Assembly: GCF_014253065.1 (NCBI RefSeq)
Contig: NZ_JACLZK010000002.1
Span: 558,001 to 622,000, forward strand
Source of the DNA: Campylobacter massiliensis
Lineage (GTDB): Bacteria > Campylobacterota > Campylobacteria > Campylobacterales > Campylobacteraceae
Length of the DNA stretch: 64,000 nt
Reading direction: 5' to 3'
The position numbers were made by a program, and so were the translations under genes. Below the pieces are notes generated by a model that saw only the letters and a list, made by a program, of their open reading frames with translations, was not told the DNA's origin and did not search any database. This document shows positions 46,661 through 57,029 of this stretch, in pieces. How positions within the stretch are numbered: position 1 is the first letter of the stretch; the number at the start of each line of letters is the position of its first letter.

Positions 46661-49395
46661 TATAATTCTCCTGTTAAAATTTGATAAGCCTGCTCGGTGC
46701 TTTGTCGCCACGATACAAGCTCTATTAGGTCTGATTTGATGTGTTTGTCCTCTTTAAAATCCCCGAGCCACCTCTCTATGGTGCCCGCTAAATCATCGTC
46801 ATCCTTAAAAAACGTCGCCGAGCCGTTTGAAACCTCTTTAAACACATTAAGCTCGCGCGCTATTATCGGGATCTTGTGGATAGCAGCCTCAACGAGCGGC
46901 AGGCCAAATCCCTCGGCTCTACTTGCGGCGATGAGGCAGCTCGAGTTTTTATAAATTTCATCCAAAAGCTCGTCGCTGACGAAATTTAGATAAATAAGCC
47001 TTTTGCCGTTTTCCTCGTGTTTTTTTATCTTTTCGTAAAGCTCATCAACCATCCAGCCGACCTTGCCTGCGATAACCAAATTTATATCAAGCCCTTTTCG
47101 CCATAGCGTCTCAAACGCCATTATAGCCGCGTCGTGACCCTTTCTGGGCTCAAGCGTTCCGACCATTATAAAGGTCGGTTTTGAGCGAATTTTATCTAAA
47201 ATTTCAAGCGAGGCTTTATCGAGCCCGTAGCTTGGCGCGGTCGCTTTTATATCGCAGCCAAGCTTCATACTTTTTATGATTGGCGGAGTTGGCAGATCAT
47301 TTTTAGCGATATACTCTTTCACATCGTCTATGACGGCATCCGATATGCATGCAAGACCGTCCGCTACGTTTATAACGGCTTTCACCCAGCGGTCGTGATT
47401 GCCCGGGGAGACGGATGGCACAAACTGCGGATACAAAATCGGGATAAGATCGTAAATGACGAAAAACAGCTTGACACCTTTCGCGCGAAGCCTTTGATAA
47501 ACGCCGTTTTTGTATGCATTTACCGCGCCGATAGGCATATAATCAAGTCCGTAAAATATATCCCCTTCGCTCATATCGGCCGCTTCATTTACGGCGTTCC
47601 ACTCTTTTAGTCCGTATAGATCCCTCATAAAATCTTTAGCGCAAAAATACGTAGAGCGCAGATCGTCGTAATATATCGGCTCTATTTGGTAGGCTAAATT
47701 TCGCATTTGCAAAAGCTGCAAAAGTTGAGCTCTAACTACGCGCTGGATGCCTGTTTTTATATCTTTTACGTAAATTTCGGTTATATCGACGAAAATTTTA
47801 TTTTTCTTAAGAAGCGGCGGTTTTAGCGAAGCTATGGATTTTGAAAGAGAGATGATATCGCTTTTGGATTCTTTAAAATCGGGCAAAATTTCTCTTAGTA
47901 GCGGCTTTTTGGCGTAAATTTTTTCTATAAATTTAAAATATTTCTCGGCGCAAAATTTAGGATCGTGAAATTTATCCAAATACTCTTTAGCGTTTTTGGC
48001 TATTTTTTCTCTTAAAAACATATCGCCGCAAAGCTCGTCTATAGCGGTTGAGAGCTCTTGCGAGCTAAATTTATCCTCGACAAAGCGCACGCAATCTTGC
48101 GGCAAATCCCTCATAGAGCCGTGCTTATTTACGATAACGGGCAAAGCGTAGTTAAAACAGTCCAAAACCGCAGCCGACGTCTCGCCCCTGGAGTCCGCCC
48201 TTAACTGCACGGCTATATCGCAAGCGTTTAGATACTCTTTGTAGCTATCATCGTTTGTCCAGCCCGTGATTTTTACGCGCTCTTGCAGGTCGTGCTCTTT
48301 TATGTAGCGCTTTATGAGCGAGATATACTCCATACTCGTGCTGTCGCCGACTATGGCCAAAATCGCTTCGTTTTTGGCATTTGCCAAGGTCTGCTTAAAC
48401 GCCCTTACGATATCAAACGTAAGCTTGGTGGAGCCGACGTAGCCAAACGTGCAAACAACAAGCTTATCTACGGGTAAATTTAGCCTATTTTTGCATTCGT
48501 TTTTAGGCAAAATTTGAGCCGGTTTTCTAAGTAGCGGGATGACTTCAAATATACCGTTTTCGCCGTCGCAAAGCTCGTCAAATATCCTTTGAGGCTCGTT
48601 TGAATGAGCTATAACACCCAGCGACGCATCTATCAGTGCTTTATTTGCGGGATATTTTAGCACCGTTTTTTCAAGTCCGTTTTCTTTAAGAAAGCTAAGC
48701 GCTTCGTATCCGTGCGAATAGTAAAGCTCGTCGTAAAATATGGAGTGATAATAAGCGTCCTGCGTGTAAATAAGCTGCGACATATAAAAATCGTGAAAAA
48801 CGACGACGCCTTCGAATTTTTTCAAAATCTCATACATATAAAGATGATAGTGCGAACCGCCCATTTGGTATATTATGCGCTCAAATTTATGCGGACCCTC
48901 CAAAAAAGCCTTCGCCTCTTTTATATCGTAAATTTGCTTTAATTCGGCATCTACATTTGCTGCGTTTTCAACAAAAACGGTTATCTCGTAATACGCGCCA
49001 AGCTCATCTAAAAGCTCTTTTGAATACAAGCTAACGCCGGTTTTTTCATTCGGTAGCGGTGAAAAAAAGGCCAAGCTCGGCTTTTTATCGCTTATCTTTT
49101 CGGGCTCGCTTTCGGGGATTTTAAATTTTTCAAATTCGTCGTAAGAAACGATAAAATCGGAATTGGTATTTTTCAAAAAATACCGCTTTAGCTTTTTTAT
49201 CTCATTTTGATCGCTGATATAAAGAGTCGGCTCAAAAATATAGCATTTAAATTTGCCGAGTTTTTTTCTCAAATTTAGCGTATTTACGTCTTTGTTCGCG
49301 TTTATCAAAAACTCTATCTCGCGCTCGTTAAAACCTTCGAATTTAGCGGTATCTATGTCGCTCAAAAAGCCCAAATCGACTAAAACGCAACCCAT
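46660..49395 (-). CDS. Large bifunctional glycosyltransferase with two GT-B (family 4) domains
   Basis: 911 residues. Residues ~105-510 form one GT4 domain ([21 protein letters not shown] near 107, [34 protein letters not shown]). Residues ~540-911 form a second ([59 protein letters not shown]). Two-domain enzymes of this kind add two or more sugars of an O-chain repeat, as WbdA/WbbB-type proteins do. The first ~100 residues are an extra small domain of unknown role. One base separates it from the methyltransferase gene. Confidence 0.88.
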   Translation of the reverse strand: MGCVLVDLGFLSDIDTAKFEGFNEREIEFLINANKDVNTLNLRKKLGKFKCYIFEPTLYISDQNEIKKLKRYFLKNTNSDFIVSYDEFEKFKIPESEPEKISDKKPSLAFFSPLPNEKTGVSLYSKELLDELGAYYEITVFVENAANVDAELKQIYDIKEAKAFLEGPHKFERIIYQMGGSHYHLYMYEILKKFEGVVVFHDFYMSQLIYTQDAYYHSIFYDELYYSHGYEALSFLKENGLEKTVLKYPANKALIDASLGVIAHSNEPQRIFDELCDGENGIFEVIPLLRKPAQILPKNECKNRLNLPVDKLVVCTFGYVGSTKLTFDIVRAFKQTLANAKNEAILAIVGDSTSMEYISLIKRYIKEHDLQERVKITGWTNDDSYKEYLNACDIAVQLRADSRGETSAAVLDCFNYALPVIVNKHGSMRDLPQDCVRFVEDKFSSQELSTAIDELCGDMFLREKIAKNAKEYLDKFHDPKFCAEKYFKFIEKIYAKKPLLREILPDFKESKSDIISLSKSIASLKPPLLKKNKIFVDITEIYVKDIKTGIQRVVRAQLLQLLQMRNLAYQIEPIYYDDLRSTYFCAKDFMRDLYGLKEWNAVNEAADMSEGDIFYGLDYMPIGAVNAYKNGVYQRLRAKGVKLFFVIYDLIPILYPQFVPSVSPGNHDRWVKAVINVADGLACISDAVIDDVKEYIAKNDLPTPPIIKSMKLGCDIKATAPSYGLDKASLEILDKIRSKPTFIMVGTLEPRKGHDAAIMAFETLWRKGLDINLVIAGKVGWMVDELYEKIKKHEENGKRLIYLNFVSDELLDEIYKNSSCLIAASRAEGFGLPLVEAAIHKIPIIARELNVFKEVSNGSATFFKDDDDLAGTIERWLGDFKEDKHIKSDLIELVSWRQSTEQAYQILTGEL

Positions 49396-49396
49396 C

Positions 49397-50455
49397 TCAG
49401 TCCTTTTTTAAAAGATTATAAATTTGCAGCTCTTTTTTCGTGAGCGTCTTTGCTTGTTCGTTTATTATCATCTCTTTACTCATTAAAATTTTTGATTTAC
49501 GGGCGTATCTTTTTAGCCTGCCGACTATTTTTTTAGCTATTTTCATAGAAACTCGAAGCGGTTTTGTTATGCGCCACGATTTACTGTTTAGCATATCGTT
49601 TAGCTCGTTTTGAGCTGCCTCATAGCGCTGGATATAGCTACTCAAAATACCGTCTACTTGCTGTTTTAGTTCGTTATGTTTATTTAATAATTCAGCGTGT
49701 TTGTTTGCCAATTCGTTGTACTTATTGTTATAACTTGCCGAAATTTGAGCCAAATTTACTCCCGGCGTTACCGCAAAAGCTTCGTCAAATAGCTCGCTTT
49801 GATCTCCATTTTTTTGCACTATTACGGAGTAGTCGGGGCTCACACCCTCAAATACGTCAAAAATCCCCATATCGCGCTCGTATTCGGACGGCGATTTTTC
49901 ATTGGTTTTAAAGATAAAATTTCGCTCCAGCCCGTAATAATGCGTAGCAAACGACAAAAGCTCGCAAGGAATAGGATTTTTATGCGTGGCATCAAGATAA
50001 AACCACTGCGTGCCGACCATTATATTTTCGGGATTTGGCGTCTCGAGGATCAAGATACCGCATGGAGCCAAAACCCTTTTTGCTTCTTTGATTAGCTCTA
50101 GCACGTCGTCAAATTTGATATGCTCCACGACTTGAAAAGCGGTTATGATATCAAGACTGCTTTCATCTAAGCTTTTTAGTTCGCCTAAAGCGTCGTTTAC
50201 CGCCGCGTTTAGCCCCTTTTGCGAGGCTACTTTGACCATACTTTCATTCACGTCGATACCGCGCGCGTTAAAACCGTTTTCGTTTAGCAAGCTTATCCAT
50301 TCGCCGCGTCCGCAGCCGATATCCAGGGCTTTTACTTCGTCTTTTAAAATTTTTAGAGGATTAATAAATTTTAGATATTTTTTCTGCCTCTCTTTTATGA
50401 GCTCTTCACTACCCCTAAATTTTTCCTCAAACGCCACGTAAAAATCATCGTTCAT
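49397..50455 (-). CDS. SAM-dependent methyltransferase with a C-terminal coiled coil
   Basis: 352 residues. Motif I is VKALDIGCGRGEWISLLNENG with Asp in GIDVNES, then FQVVEHIKFDDVLELIKEAKRVLAPCG. Residues ~235-300 form a coiled coil (KYNELANKHAELLNKHNELK), followed by a basic tail with SKSWRITKPLRV. The combination resembles chain-terminating O-antigen enzymes such as WbdD, where a coiled coil measures chain length, but no kinase domain is present here. It directly follows wzt, consistent with capping before export. Confidence 0.85.
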   Translation of the reverse strand: MNDDFYVAFEEKFRGSEELIKERQKKYLKFINPLKILKDEVKALDIGCGRGEWISLLNENGFNARGIDVNESMVKVASQKGLNAAVNDALGELKSLDESSLDIITAFQVVEHIKFDDVLELIKEAKRVLAPCGILILETPNPENIMVGTQWFYLDATHKNPIPCELLSFATHYYGLERNFIFKTNEKSPSEYERDMGIFDVFEGVSPDYSVIVQKNGDQSELFDEAFAVTPGVNLAQISASYNNKYNELANKHAELLNKHNELKQQVDGILSSYIQRYEAAQNELNDMLNSKSWRITKPLRVSMKIAKKIVGRLKRYARKSKILMSKEMIINEQAKTLTKKELQIYNLLKKD

Positions 50456-51647
50456 TTTTTATCTCCACTATCGGTTCAAGCCTACAAAGCCCGACAAATT
50501 CCTTTTGCTCCCCGCTTATAACCTCGAAATTTAAAGCGTTATCTATCCAGTGATAGCACTCGTTTATGTGCGTTTCGTCAGGATGAACGGCGACGGTCAA
50601 GGTGTATAATCCCACGCCGATATTTAGACGCATTTTAAAATCCACATCGTAAATTTCGCCTTTTTTAAACGCGTATTTCGCGCCTAGCAAACCGGTATTC
50701 GTGCCGTAGACGTCTTGTCCGAATTTATCTTTTATCAAAATCCCGATCGATGCGTTATCACTATCTAAATCAGACAGAAGCTTGACGCTAAATTTTACCT
50801 CGTCGCCGCAGCTTACGGTTGTAGTTTGCAAGCCGTCTTTTTGCATCGAAATTTGTAAAATTTCAACCTCTTTCGTGCCATAGTTATTTTCAGAAATCCT
50901 GATCTCTTCGTCCTCTTTTGATATCTCGGAGATCAAATAGTTATAAGTATCGAGCACGTCGGAAGGATTGCCATCCTGGACCATCCTGCCTGATTTTAAA
51001 AGTATTATACGGTCGCAAAGCAGTTTAAGCGCGTTTAGATCGTGCGAGACGAATATCACGCTTTTTCCCAGTTGCTTGATCTCCTTTAGCTTTTTGACGC
51101 ATTTTTGCGAAAAGTGCGCGTCGCCCACGGACAGCGCCTCGTCGATGATAAATATAGACGCGTCCGAAAAAATAGCGATGGAAAAAGCAAGACGCACGAC
51201 CATACCTGAAGAGTAGGTACTTATGGGCAAATTTATAAAATCCTTTAACTCACTAAATTCAATGATATTTTGTAAATTCGCATCGATATAGGCTCTATCC
51301 ATACCGAGCAAATAGCCGTTAAAATAGATATTTTCTATACCATTTAGATCGTAGTTAAATCCCGCTCCAAGCTCCAAAATCGCGGCGATTTTTCCCGCTT
51401 TCTCGACAGTGCCCGAGCTTGGCGCCAAAACGCCGCTGATTATCTTTAAAAGAGTAGATTTGCCTGCGCCGTTAAGCCCGATGATGCCCAGACTCTCGCC
51501 GCTTCTTAGATCAAAACTAATATCGCGGTTCGCAAAGAAACTTTTGTGACATTTTTTACCGAAAAATATCTCTTTTAAGCGGTCGCTCTCGCGTTCGTAA
51601 ACTTTAAATTCCTTGCTTATATTTTTTACACTTAAAACTACGCTCAC
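50445..51647 (-). CDS. wzt: O-polysaccharide ABC exporter ATP-binding protein Wzt with carbohydrate-binding domain
   Basis: 400 residues. ATPase with Walker A GLNGAGKSTLLKIISG near 57, signature YSSGMVVRLAFSIAI and Walker B FIIDEALSVGD. Residues ~250-400 form the extra Wzt C-terminal beta-domain (TTVSCGDEVKFSVKLL, YDVDFKMRLNIGVGLYTLTVAV) that recognises the capped non-reducing end of the glycan. The fusion implies that chains are finished (probably methylated) before export. ATGA overlap with wzm. Confidence 0.92.
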   Translation of the reverse strand: MSVVLSVKNISKEFKVYERESDRLKEIFFGKKCHKSFFANRDISFDLRSGESLGIIGLNGAGKSTLLKIISGVLAPSSGTVEKAGKIAAILELGAGFNYDLNGIENIYFNGYLLGMDRAYIDANLQNIIEFSELKDFINLPISTYSSGMVVRLAFSIAIFSDASIFIIDEALSVGDAHFSQKCVKKLKEIKQLGKSVIFVSHDLNALKLLCDRIILLKSGRMVQDGNPSDVLDTYNYLISEISKEDEEIRISENNYGTKEVEILQISMQKDGLQTTTVSCGDEVKFSVKLLSDLDSDNASIGILIKDKFGQDVYGTNTGLLGAKYAFKKGEIYDVDFKMRLNIGVGLYTLTVAVHPDETHINECYHWIDNALNFEVISGEQKEFVGLCRLEPIVEIKNER

Positions 51648-52414
51648 AATACGTCCTTAACGGCGCTTATGAGTTTTTTATAAAAGTAAAATCCCAGCAA
51701 AAAAGCAACCGATGCCGCAAAAAACGGAGCGATAAAATCTGAAATTTTAAACTCGTCAAATAAAAATATATTTTGATACGGTTTTATAAAATAATAAAGC
51801 GGATTTATATCAAGCAAAATAGGCGCTTTTTTTTCTATAATCTCGGCCGGATAGACTATCGGAGTAGCCCAAAAAAGTAGCTGCAAAACTATCGGAACGA
51901 CCTCTTTGATATCTCTAAAAAATACCGAAAACACGGAAAATAAAAGCCCAAACCCAAATGTAAAAATAAACTGAAGCGCCATAAGCGGAATGAGAAATAG
52001 CAAATTTAAGCTAAGTCCCTTGACAGCGGCTAAAAACAGAATGCCGATAAACATAGAAAATGCAAATATTATGTACTGTATGATGAGCGGACTAAGCTCA
52101 AACGCATAAAGCGGGGTGCTAACTTTTTTTAGGATGCCGGCTTTTGCAAAGGGCGTTTCTATCATTATAGCCAACGCACTACTAAAAGCCGAAAACGCAA
52201 AAAGCCCCGGTATCAAGTATATGCTGTAAGAGTAAGCCTGATCGCTGATACCAAGCCTCGCACTCATAAAATCAGAAAATATAACGGTGTATATAAAAAG
52301 CATCACGATAGGCGAAACGATATACCAAATTTGGCCGAGTCCGGTTTTTGCGTATCTGCTTTTTAAATCGAATTTTACAAGTTGATAAATGTTTATTATT
52401 TTATTTTTTATCAA
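51644..52414 (-). CDS. wzm: O-polysaccharide ABC exporter permease Wzm
   Basis: 256 residues with six membrane helices typical of ABC-2 polysaccharide permeases: YAKTGLGQIWYIVSPIVMLF near the N-terminus and LFWATPIVYPAEII with LDINPLYYFIKPYQ near the C-terminus. It forms the inner-membrane channel with Wzt. The start is a TTG at 52414 with a weak site; no ATG precedes the conserved N-terminus. Confidence 0.9.
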   Translation of the reverse strand: MIKNKIINIYQLVKFDLKSRYAKTGLGQIWYIVSPIVMLFIYTVIFSDFMSARLGISDQAYSYSIYLIPGLFAFSAFSSALAIMIETPFAKAGILKKVSTPLYAFELSPLIIQYIIFAFSMFIGILFLAAVKGLSLNLLFLIPLMALQFIFTFGFGLLFSVFSVFFRDIKEVVPIVLQLLFWATPIVYPAEIIEKKAPILLDINPLYYFIKPYQNIFLFDEFKISDFIAPFFAASVAFLLGFYFYKKLISAVKDVL

Positions 52415-52471
52415 TAATTAGCCTAAATTTTTATTTATATTCTACCCAAATTTGATTAAATTTTATACAAA

Positions 52472-53086
52472 CTATCCCTTTAAAACGATACTGATTGTCC
52501 TAAAAAGTATGCTTATGTCGCCCCAAACCGATAAACTATCTACATATTTGCAGTCGATTTGAACCCGCTCGTCAAATGAAATTTCATTCCTGCCGCTCAC
52601 CTGCCAAAGCCCCGTAAGCCCCGGCCTGACCCTTGTTATCTTGCCTAAATTTTTGCCGATTTGTTTTTTTTCGTAAAACATATACGGACGCGGTCCAACC
52701 AGGCTCATTTCAAGCCTAAGAACGTTAAAAAGCTGCGGCAACTCGTCAAGAGAAGTGCGTCTGATAAATCCGCCGACTTTTGTTATGCGCGGATCAAATT
52801 CGTATTTGTGAAATTTTGCAAAATGCTCGACCTCTGCAGGATTTTGCTCGAGATAATCGTCTAAAATTTTACGCCAATTTTTATGCATAGATCTAAATTT
52901 ATAGCAGCTAAACGGCTTGCCAAAGCGCCCTATTCGCTTTTGCTTGAAAAATATGCTCTCGCCCGGCTCGTTTATCTTTACGACTGCGGCTATGACGGCG
53001 ACGACCGCAAGCCAAATCGGCGCACTAGCGATAACAATAGCATAATCAACTACGGCTTTTAGCAAAATTTTAGAGCGCAACCTCAT
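52472..53086 (-). CDS. Priming glycosyl-1-phosphate transferase (bacterial sugar transferase family)
   Basis: 204 residues. One N-terminal membrane helix ([21 protein letters not shown]) and the catalytic region: [48 protein letters not shown] and [18 protein letters not shown]. It transfers a sugar phosphate to undecaprenyl phosphate and starts the O-chain. Substrate (galactose-, glucose- or N-acetylated sugar-1-P) cannot be read from the sequence. It overlaps the upstream glycosyltransferase stop (ATGA) and is followed by a 57-base gap before wzm. Confidence 0.92.
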   Translation of the reverse strand: MRLRSKILLKAVVDYAIVIASAPIWLAVVAVIAAVVKINEPGESIFFKQKRIGRFGKPFSCYKFRSMHKNWRKILDDYLEQNPAEVEHFAKFHKYEFDPRITKVGGFIRRTSLDELPQLFNVLRLEMSLVGPRPYMFYEKKQIGKNLGKITRVRPGLTGLWQVSGRNEISFDERVQIDCKYVDSLSVWGDISILFRTISIVLKG

Positions 53087-54204
53087 AGCTCGCCCTCTAA
53101 AAATCTCTCGTAGCTATCCTCTACGAGCCGCTTTATCTCGCGTTCAAATCGTTCTTTTGAAAATTTTAGCGCGTTTTGTCTGATCGCTTGCGGATCAAAT
53201 TTGTCACTATTTTTTTCAAATTTTATCAGCGCTTCGTTTAGGCTAGCTTCGCTTTGCTCGCTAAAATAAACACCCGTAACGCCGTCTATCACGCTCTCTT
53301 TCGCTCCGCCTCTACCCAGACAGACCACGGGCGTCCCGCAGGCCTGAGCCTCTACTGGAGCTATACCGAAGTCCTCTATCGCCGCAAAAACAAAGGCTTT
53401 TGCACTGCTCATCAGCTCAGCAGTCTCGCGCGCATCCCTGAAGCCTAAAATTTCAATATTACTTTTGGCGATATTTTTGATCTCGTTCATCTGCTCGCCG
53501 CCCCCTACAACGACTAGCTTTTTACCGTTTTCGTTAAAGGCGCGCACGATTAAGTCGATCTTTTTATATGGCACTATCCTTGAAACCGTGACGTAAAAAT
53601 CCTCTTTATTTTCGTTTAATTTAAAATTTGCGGTATCTACGGGCGGATAGATCACGGCGGCGTCTTTGCCGTAAATTTTACGTATACGGCGCGCGATAAA
53701 ATTTGAGTTTGCGACGTAAACGTTGGCTCTATTTGCCGCGGCGATATCCCACAGACGGATTTTATGTAAAATATACCTAGCCAGCATCGATTTTAGCCCG
53801 CATTCTAGCTCGTTTTGGCGCAAATAATCAAAATACATATCCCAAGCATAGCGCATCGGAGTGTGGATATAACTTATATGAAGCTGATTTGAATGCGTCA
53901 AAGCGCCCTTTGCCACGGCATGCGAGCTGGATAGCACGACATCGAATTCGCTCAAGTCAAACTGTTCTATCGCCAGCGGAAAAAACGGCAAATAGATTCT
54001 AAATTTGCTCTTTGCAAACGGTAAATTTTGAATAAAACCGGTGCGAGCAAATTTACCTTTTAAAATCTTTTGCCTATCGTCGAATTTAAGGTAATCAACG
54101 AGGCTAAAAACCTCAAAATCATCCCAAATATCCGTAAAGCTCTGCACGCAACGCTCGGCTCCGGCATAGGTTTCTAGCCAGTCGCAAACCAGAGCTTTTT
54201 TCAT
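53083..54204 (-). CDS. Family 4 glycosyltransferase (mannosyltransferase-like, WbaZ type)
   Basis: 373 residues. N-terminal ALVCDWLETYAGAERCVQSFTDIW, central SYIHTPMRYAWDMYFDYLRQ (the HTPMRY-W motif of GDP-mannose-using WbaZ enzymes), and donor-site FVFAAIEDFGIAPVEAQACGTPVV. Probably adds the first mannose or rhamnose. It lies 11 bases after manC. Confidence 0.88.
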   Translation of the reverse strand: MKKALVCDWLETYAGAERCVQSFTDIWDDFEVFSLVDYLKFDDRQKILKGKFARTGFIQNLPFAKSKFRIYLPFFPLAIEQFDLSEFDVVLSSSHAVAKGALTHSNQLHISYIHTPMRYAWDMYFDYLRQNELECGLKSMLARYILHKIRLWDIAAANRANVYVANSNFIARRIRKIYGKDAAVIYPPVDTANFKLNENKEDFYVTVSRIVPYKKIDLIVRAFNENGKKLVVVGGGEQMNEIKNIAKSNIEILGFRDARETAELMSSAKAFVFAAIEDFGIAPVEAQACGTPVVCLGRGGAKESVIDGVTGVYFSEQSEASLNEALIKFEKNSDKFDPQAIRQNALKFSKERFEREIKRLVEDSYERFLEGEL

Positions 54205-54215
54205 CCGCGTCGCCG

Positions 54216-55559
54216 CTACTTTCTATCATAGTCGTCGCTGATGCGCACGATATCGTCCTCGCCCAGATACTCGCCCGTTTGCACTTCTATGACGATGAGA
54301 TCCGAGTTCGTAGTGTTTTCCAGACGGTGAGTCTGTCCTTTTTTTATATATATAGACTCGTTTCGTTTTATCTGCATCTCACTATTATCTATGGTTACTA
54401 ACGCCTCGCCCTCTACGACGACCCAGTGCTCGTTTCGCTTAAAGTGCTTTTGCAAGCTTAGTCTTTTGCCGGGTTTAACCACTATCTTTTTCATTTTGTA
54501 GCCGCTGCCCTCGCCTAGCACCTCGTAACTACCCCACGGACGGTACACGCTCGTGTGCGTTTCGCAAATTTCAGGCAACGAATTTGAAAAGTGCTTATAA
54601 ACCTCTTTTACCTTTTGCGAGCTACCTTTTTTAGCGATCAAAAGCGCGTCTTTGGTATCGACTACGAGCAAATTTTGCACATCCACGAGCGCGGTCGGTT
54701 TTTTAGTTAGGATGAAATTTTCGCTTGCGCCGATTTGTAGCGATTCGCCCTCGTTTTTTATCTTTTTACTCAGCTCGTCAAAGCTGCCCATATCGCTCCA
54801 GCCAGCATCAAGAGGCACCATTTTGATGTTTAGGCTTTTTTGCATTAAGGCATAGTCGATACTGATATCCTCGATCTTATCCATAAAATTCGGACTTATT
54901 TTTAGCAGGCAAGGCTCGTTTACCGAGCCCTCTATCGCCGCCGCAACATCCTTTACGATACTTGGCGCATATTTTTTCATCTCGCTTAAAAACACGCCCG
55001 CCTTAAAGCAAAACATGCCGCTATTAAAATAATATCCGCCCTCTTTAATAAATTTAGTAGCGGTTTCGAGGTTAGGCTTTTCGATAAATCGCTCCACATC
55101 GCCGTTTTTATCAGCCTTGATGTAGCCGTAACCGGTATTTGGCTCGCTAGGTTTTATGCCAAACGTCACCAAAAATCCTTGACTTGCGTAACTTTTTGCG
55201 ATCAAAAGAGCCTTTTTGTATTCAGCCTCCTCCTCGATCAAATGATCGCTCGGAGTAACGAGTAAAATTTCGTCCTCATCGCAGCAAAGCGCCGCAAAGG
55301 TGATCGCCGCGGCAGTATTTTTACCGAAAGGCTCAAGAATAAATTTATCTATTTTTTTACTTCCGCATTCGTCAAGCGCCAAAAAATAGTGCGCCTCGTT
55401 GCAAACGATGATCGTTTTTTGTGCGTGTACGTTGCGTCTAAGCGTAAGGTCAAAGAGCGATTTGCCGTTAAAAAGTCTGATAAATTGCTTTGGCATTAGC
55501 GTTCGCGACAACGGCCAAAGTCTCGTGCCCGAACCGCCGCAAAGTATAACGTTTGTCAT
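54216..55559 (-). CDS. manC: Mannose-1-phosphate guanylyltransferase / mannose-6-phosphate isomerase (bifunctional)
   Basis: 447 residues. N-terminal nucleotidyltransferase with ILCGGSGTRLWPLSRTLMPKQ and ILEPFGKNTAAAI; C-terminal cupin isomerase domain with YRPWGSYEVLGEG and KPGKRLSLQKHFKRNEHWVVVEG. Makes GDP-mannose from mannose-1-P and, with the isomerase half, mannose-6-P. Starts two bases after manB. Confidence 0.95.
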   Translation of the reverse strand: MTNVILCGGSGTRLWPLSRTLMPKQFIRLFNGKSLFDLTLRRNVHAQKTIIVCNEAHYFLALDECGSKKIDKFILEPFGKNTAAAITFAALCCDEDEILLVTPSDHLIEEEAEYKKALLIAKSYASQGFLVTFGIKPSEPNTGYGYIKADKNGDVERFIEKPNLETATKFIKEGGYYFNSGMFCFKAGVFLSEMKKYAPSIVKDVAAAIEGSVNEPCLLKISPNFMDKIEDISIDYALMQKSLNIKMVPLDAGWSDMGSFDELSKKIKNEGESLQIGASENFILTKKPTALVDVQNLLVVDTKDALLIAKKGSSQKVKEVYKHFSNSLPEICETHTSVYRPWGSYEVLGEGSGYKMKKIVVKPGKRLSLQKHFKRNEHWVVVEGEALVTIDNSEMQIKRNESIYIKKGQTHRLENTTNSDLIVIEVQTGEYLGEDDIVRISDDYDRK

Positions 55560-55561
55560 TT

Positions 55562-56962
55562 TTACGCCTTTTGCTTTAAATTTTCGACCAAATTTAAAAA
55601 TGTTTCTTGAAGCCGCGCCAGTAAATTTTCATCCTTGGTCTCAAATCTCGTAACGATAACCGGCGTCGTATTTGAGGCTCGCACTAGCGCCCAGCTACCG
55701 TCGTCAAATCTCACTCTAACACCGTCTATATCGATGATTTCAGCTATCTTACCTAGGCCTGCTAGCAAATTTTGCGCGTCGCCCTTCTCGTAAATTTCTA
55801 CCAAGACCTCTTTTAGATTTGCAACCAGCTTAAATTTTTGCGCGTCGGTCGTTTTTACCTTGATCTCGTCGGTGCTAAAAACCTTCGGTAGTTTATCCAG
55901 CTCGCCGTCTAGGTTGAAGCCTTTTGCCACAAGCTCTAGCGCGCGAAACATCGCGTACGTCGCGTCGTCAAAGCCGAAATACCGCTCTTTAAAGAAAATA
56001 TGCCCGCTCACCTCGGCCGCCATGTCGATATTTAGCTCTTTCATCGCCTTTTTGATATTGCTGTGACCGGTCTTGCCCATGAAGCTTTTGCCGCCGTGCG
56101 CGTCGATCTCGTCGTACATATTTTGCGAGCATTTGACCTCGCCCAGCACTCGCGGATTTTTCATCGCAAGGCTATATAGATATGCTAGCTCGTCGCCTTT
56201 TATGTTGCGTTTTTTGGTTAGAACCGCGATGCGGTCGCCGTCGCCGTCAAAACCAAACCCTATGTCAAATTCGCCCTTGAGCGCGGCCTTTAGGTCGCTT
56301 AAATTTTTCTCCTCGCTAGGATCGGGGTGATGATTTGGGAAGTTTCCGTCGGGCTCGGGGTATAAAATTTGAGCATCCAAATTTAACGCCTCGCAAATTT
56401 CAGGTAGAACCGCTCCGACCGCGCCGTTTGCGCAGTCGATGACGATTTTGAGCGGCAGAGCCTTTAAATGCGCAAACTGCTCTATAAGAAAATTTTTATA
56501 AGGCGTCGCGATGTCGAATTTTTCGGCTCTCAAATCGTCTGGAATTTGCGTTTTTGCCGCGATGTCGTCTAGCACGGCGACTTTTAGCTTTTGCAAATCC
56601 TCGCCGAAGTAACTGTCCTTAAAAATCGTGATTTTAAAGCCGTTGTACTCTTTTGGATTATGAGAGCCGGTTATCATTACGTTTGCGTCAAATTTATCCG
56701 AAAACACGCTAAAATACCCGACCGGCGTCGGCAGTAAGCCGATACCATAGACCTTGATCCCGGCTAAATTTAACCCGCTAACCAGCCAGCCGAAAATCTC
56801 ACCCGCGCTTAGTCTAGCATCATATCCTACGCTAACGTTTTTTGCGCCTCGGCGTAGCATTTCTCGGCCCAAATTTAACCCGATCGCCTTGACGCTCGTT
56901 TCGTTTAGATCGCGCTCATAAACGCCGCGTATATCGTATTCTCTAAAAATTTCATCTATCAA
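55562..56962 (-). CDS. manB: Phosphomannomutase/phosphoglucomutase
   Basis: 466 residues. The phosphoserine loop MITGSHNPKEYNGFK near 96-110 and metal loop GFDGDGDRIAVL near 240 are intact, and the sugar-binding EVSGHIFFKERYFGFDD and the C-terminal phosphate loop RASNTTPVIVTRFE follow. Converts mannose-6-P to mannose-1-P for ManC. Likely first gene of the operon. The start is a TTG at 56962 with AAAGG upstream. Confidence 0.92.
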   Translation of the reverse strand: MIDEIFREYDIRGVYERDLNETSVKAIGLNLGREMLRRGAKNVSVGYDARLSAGEIFGWLVSGLNLAGIKVYGIGLLPTPVGYFSVFSDKFDANVMITGSHNPKEYNGFKITIFKDSYFGEDLQKLKVAVLDDIAAKTQIPDDLRAEKFDIATPYKNFLIEQFAHLKALPLKIVIDCANGAVGAVLPEICEALNLDAQILYPEPDGNFPNHHPDPSEEKNLSDLKAALKGEFDIGFGFDGDGDRIAVLTKKRNIKGDELAYLYSLAMKNPRVLGEVKCSQNMYDEIDAHGGKSFMGKTGHSNIKKAMKELNIDMAAEVSGHIFFKERYFGFDDATYAMFRALELVAKGFNLDGELDKLPKVFSTDEIKVKTTDAQKFKLVANLKEVLVEIYEKGDAQNLLAGLGKIAEIIDIDGVRVRFDDGSWALVRASNTTPVIVTRFETKDENLLARLQETFLNLVENLKQKA

Positions 56963-57029
56963 AATTTTACCTTTTTAAATTTATTTTATTTTAAGACGGC
57001 GTATTTTAGCATTTTTGGGTTAAATTTTA

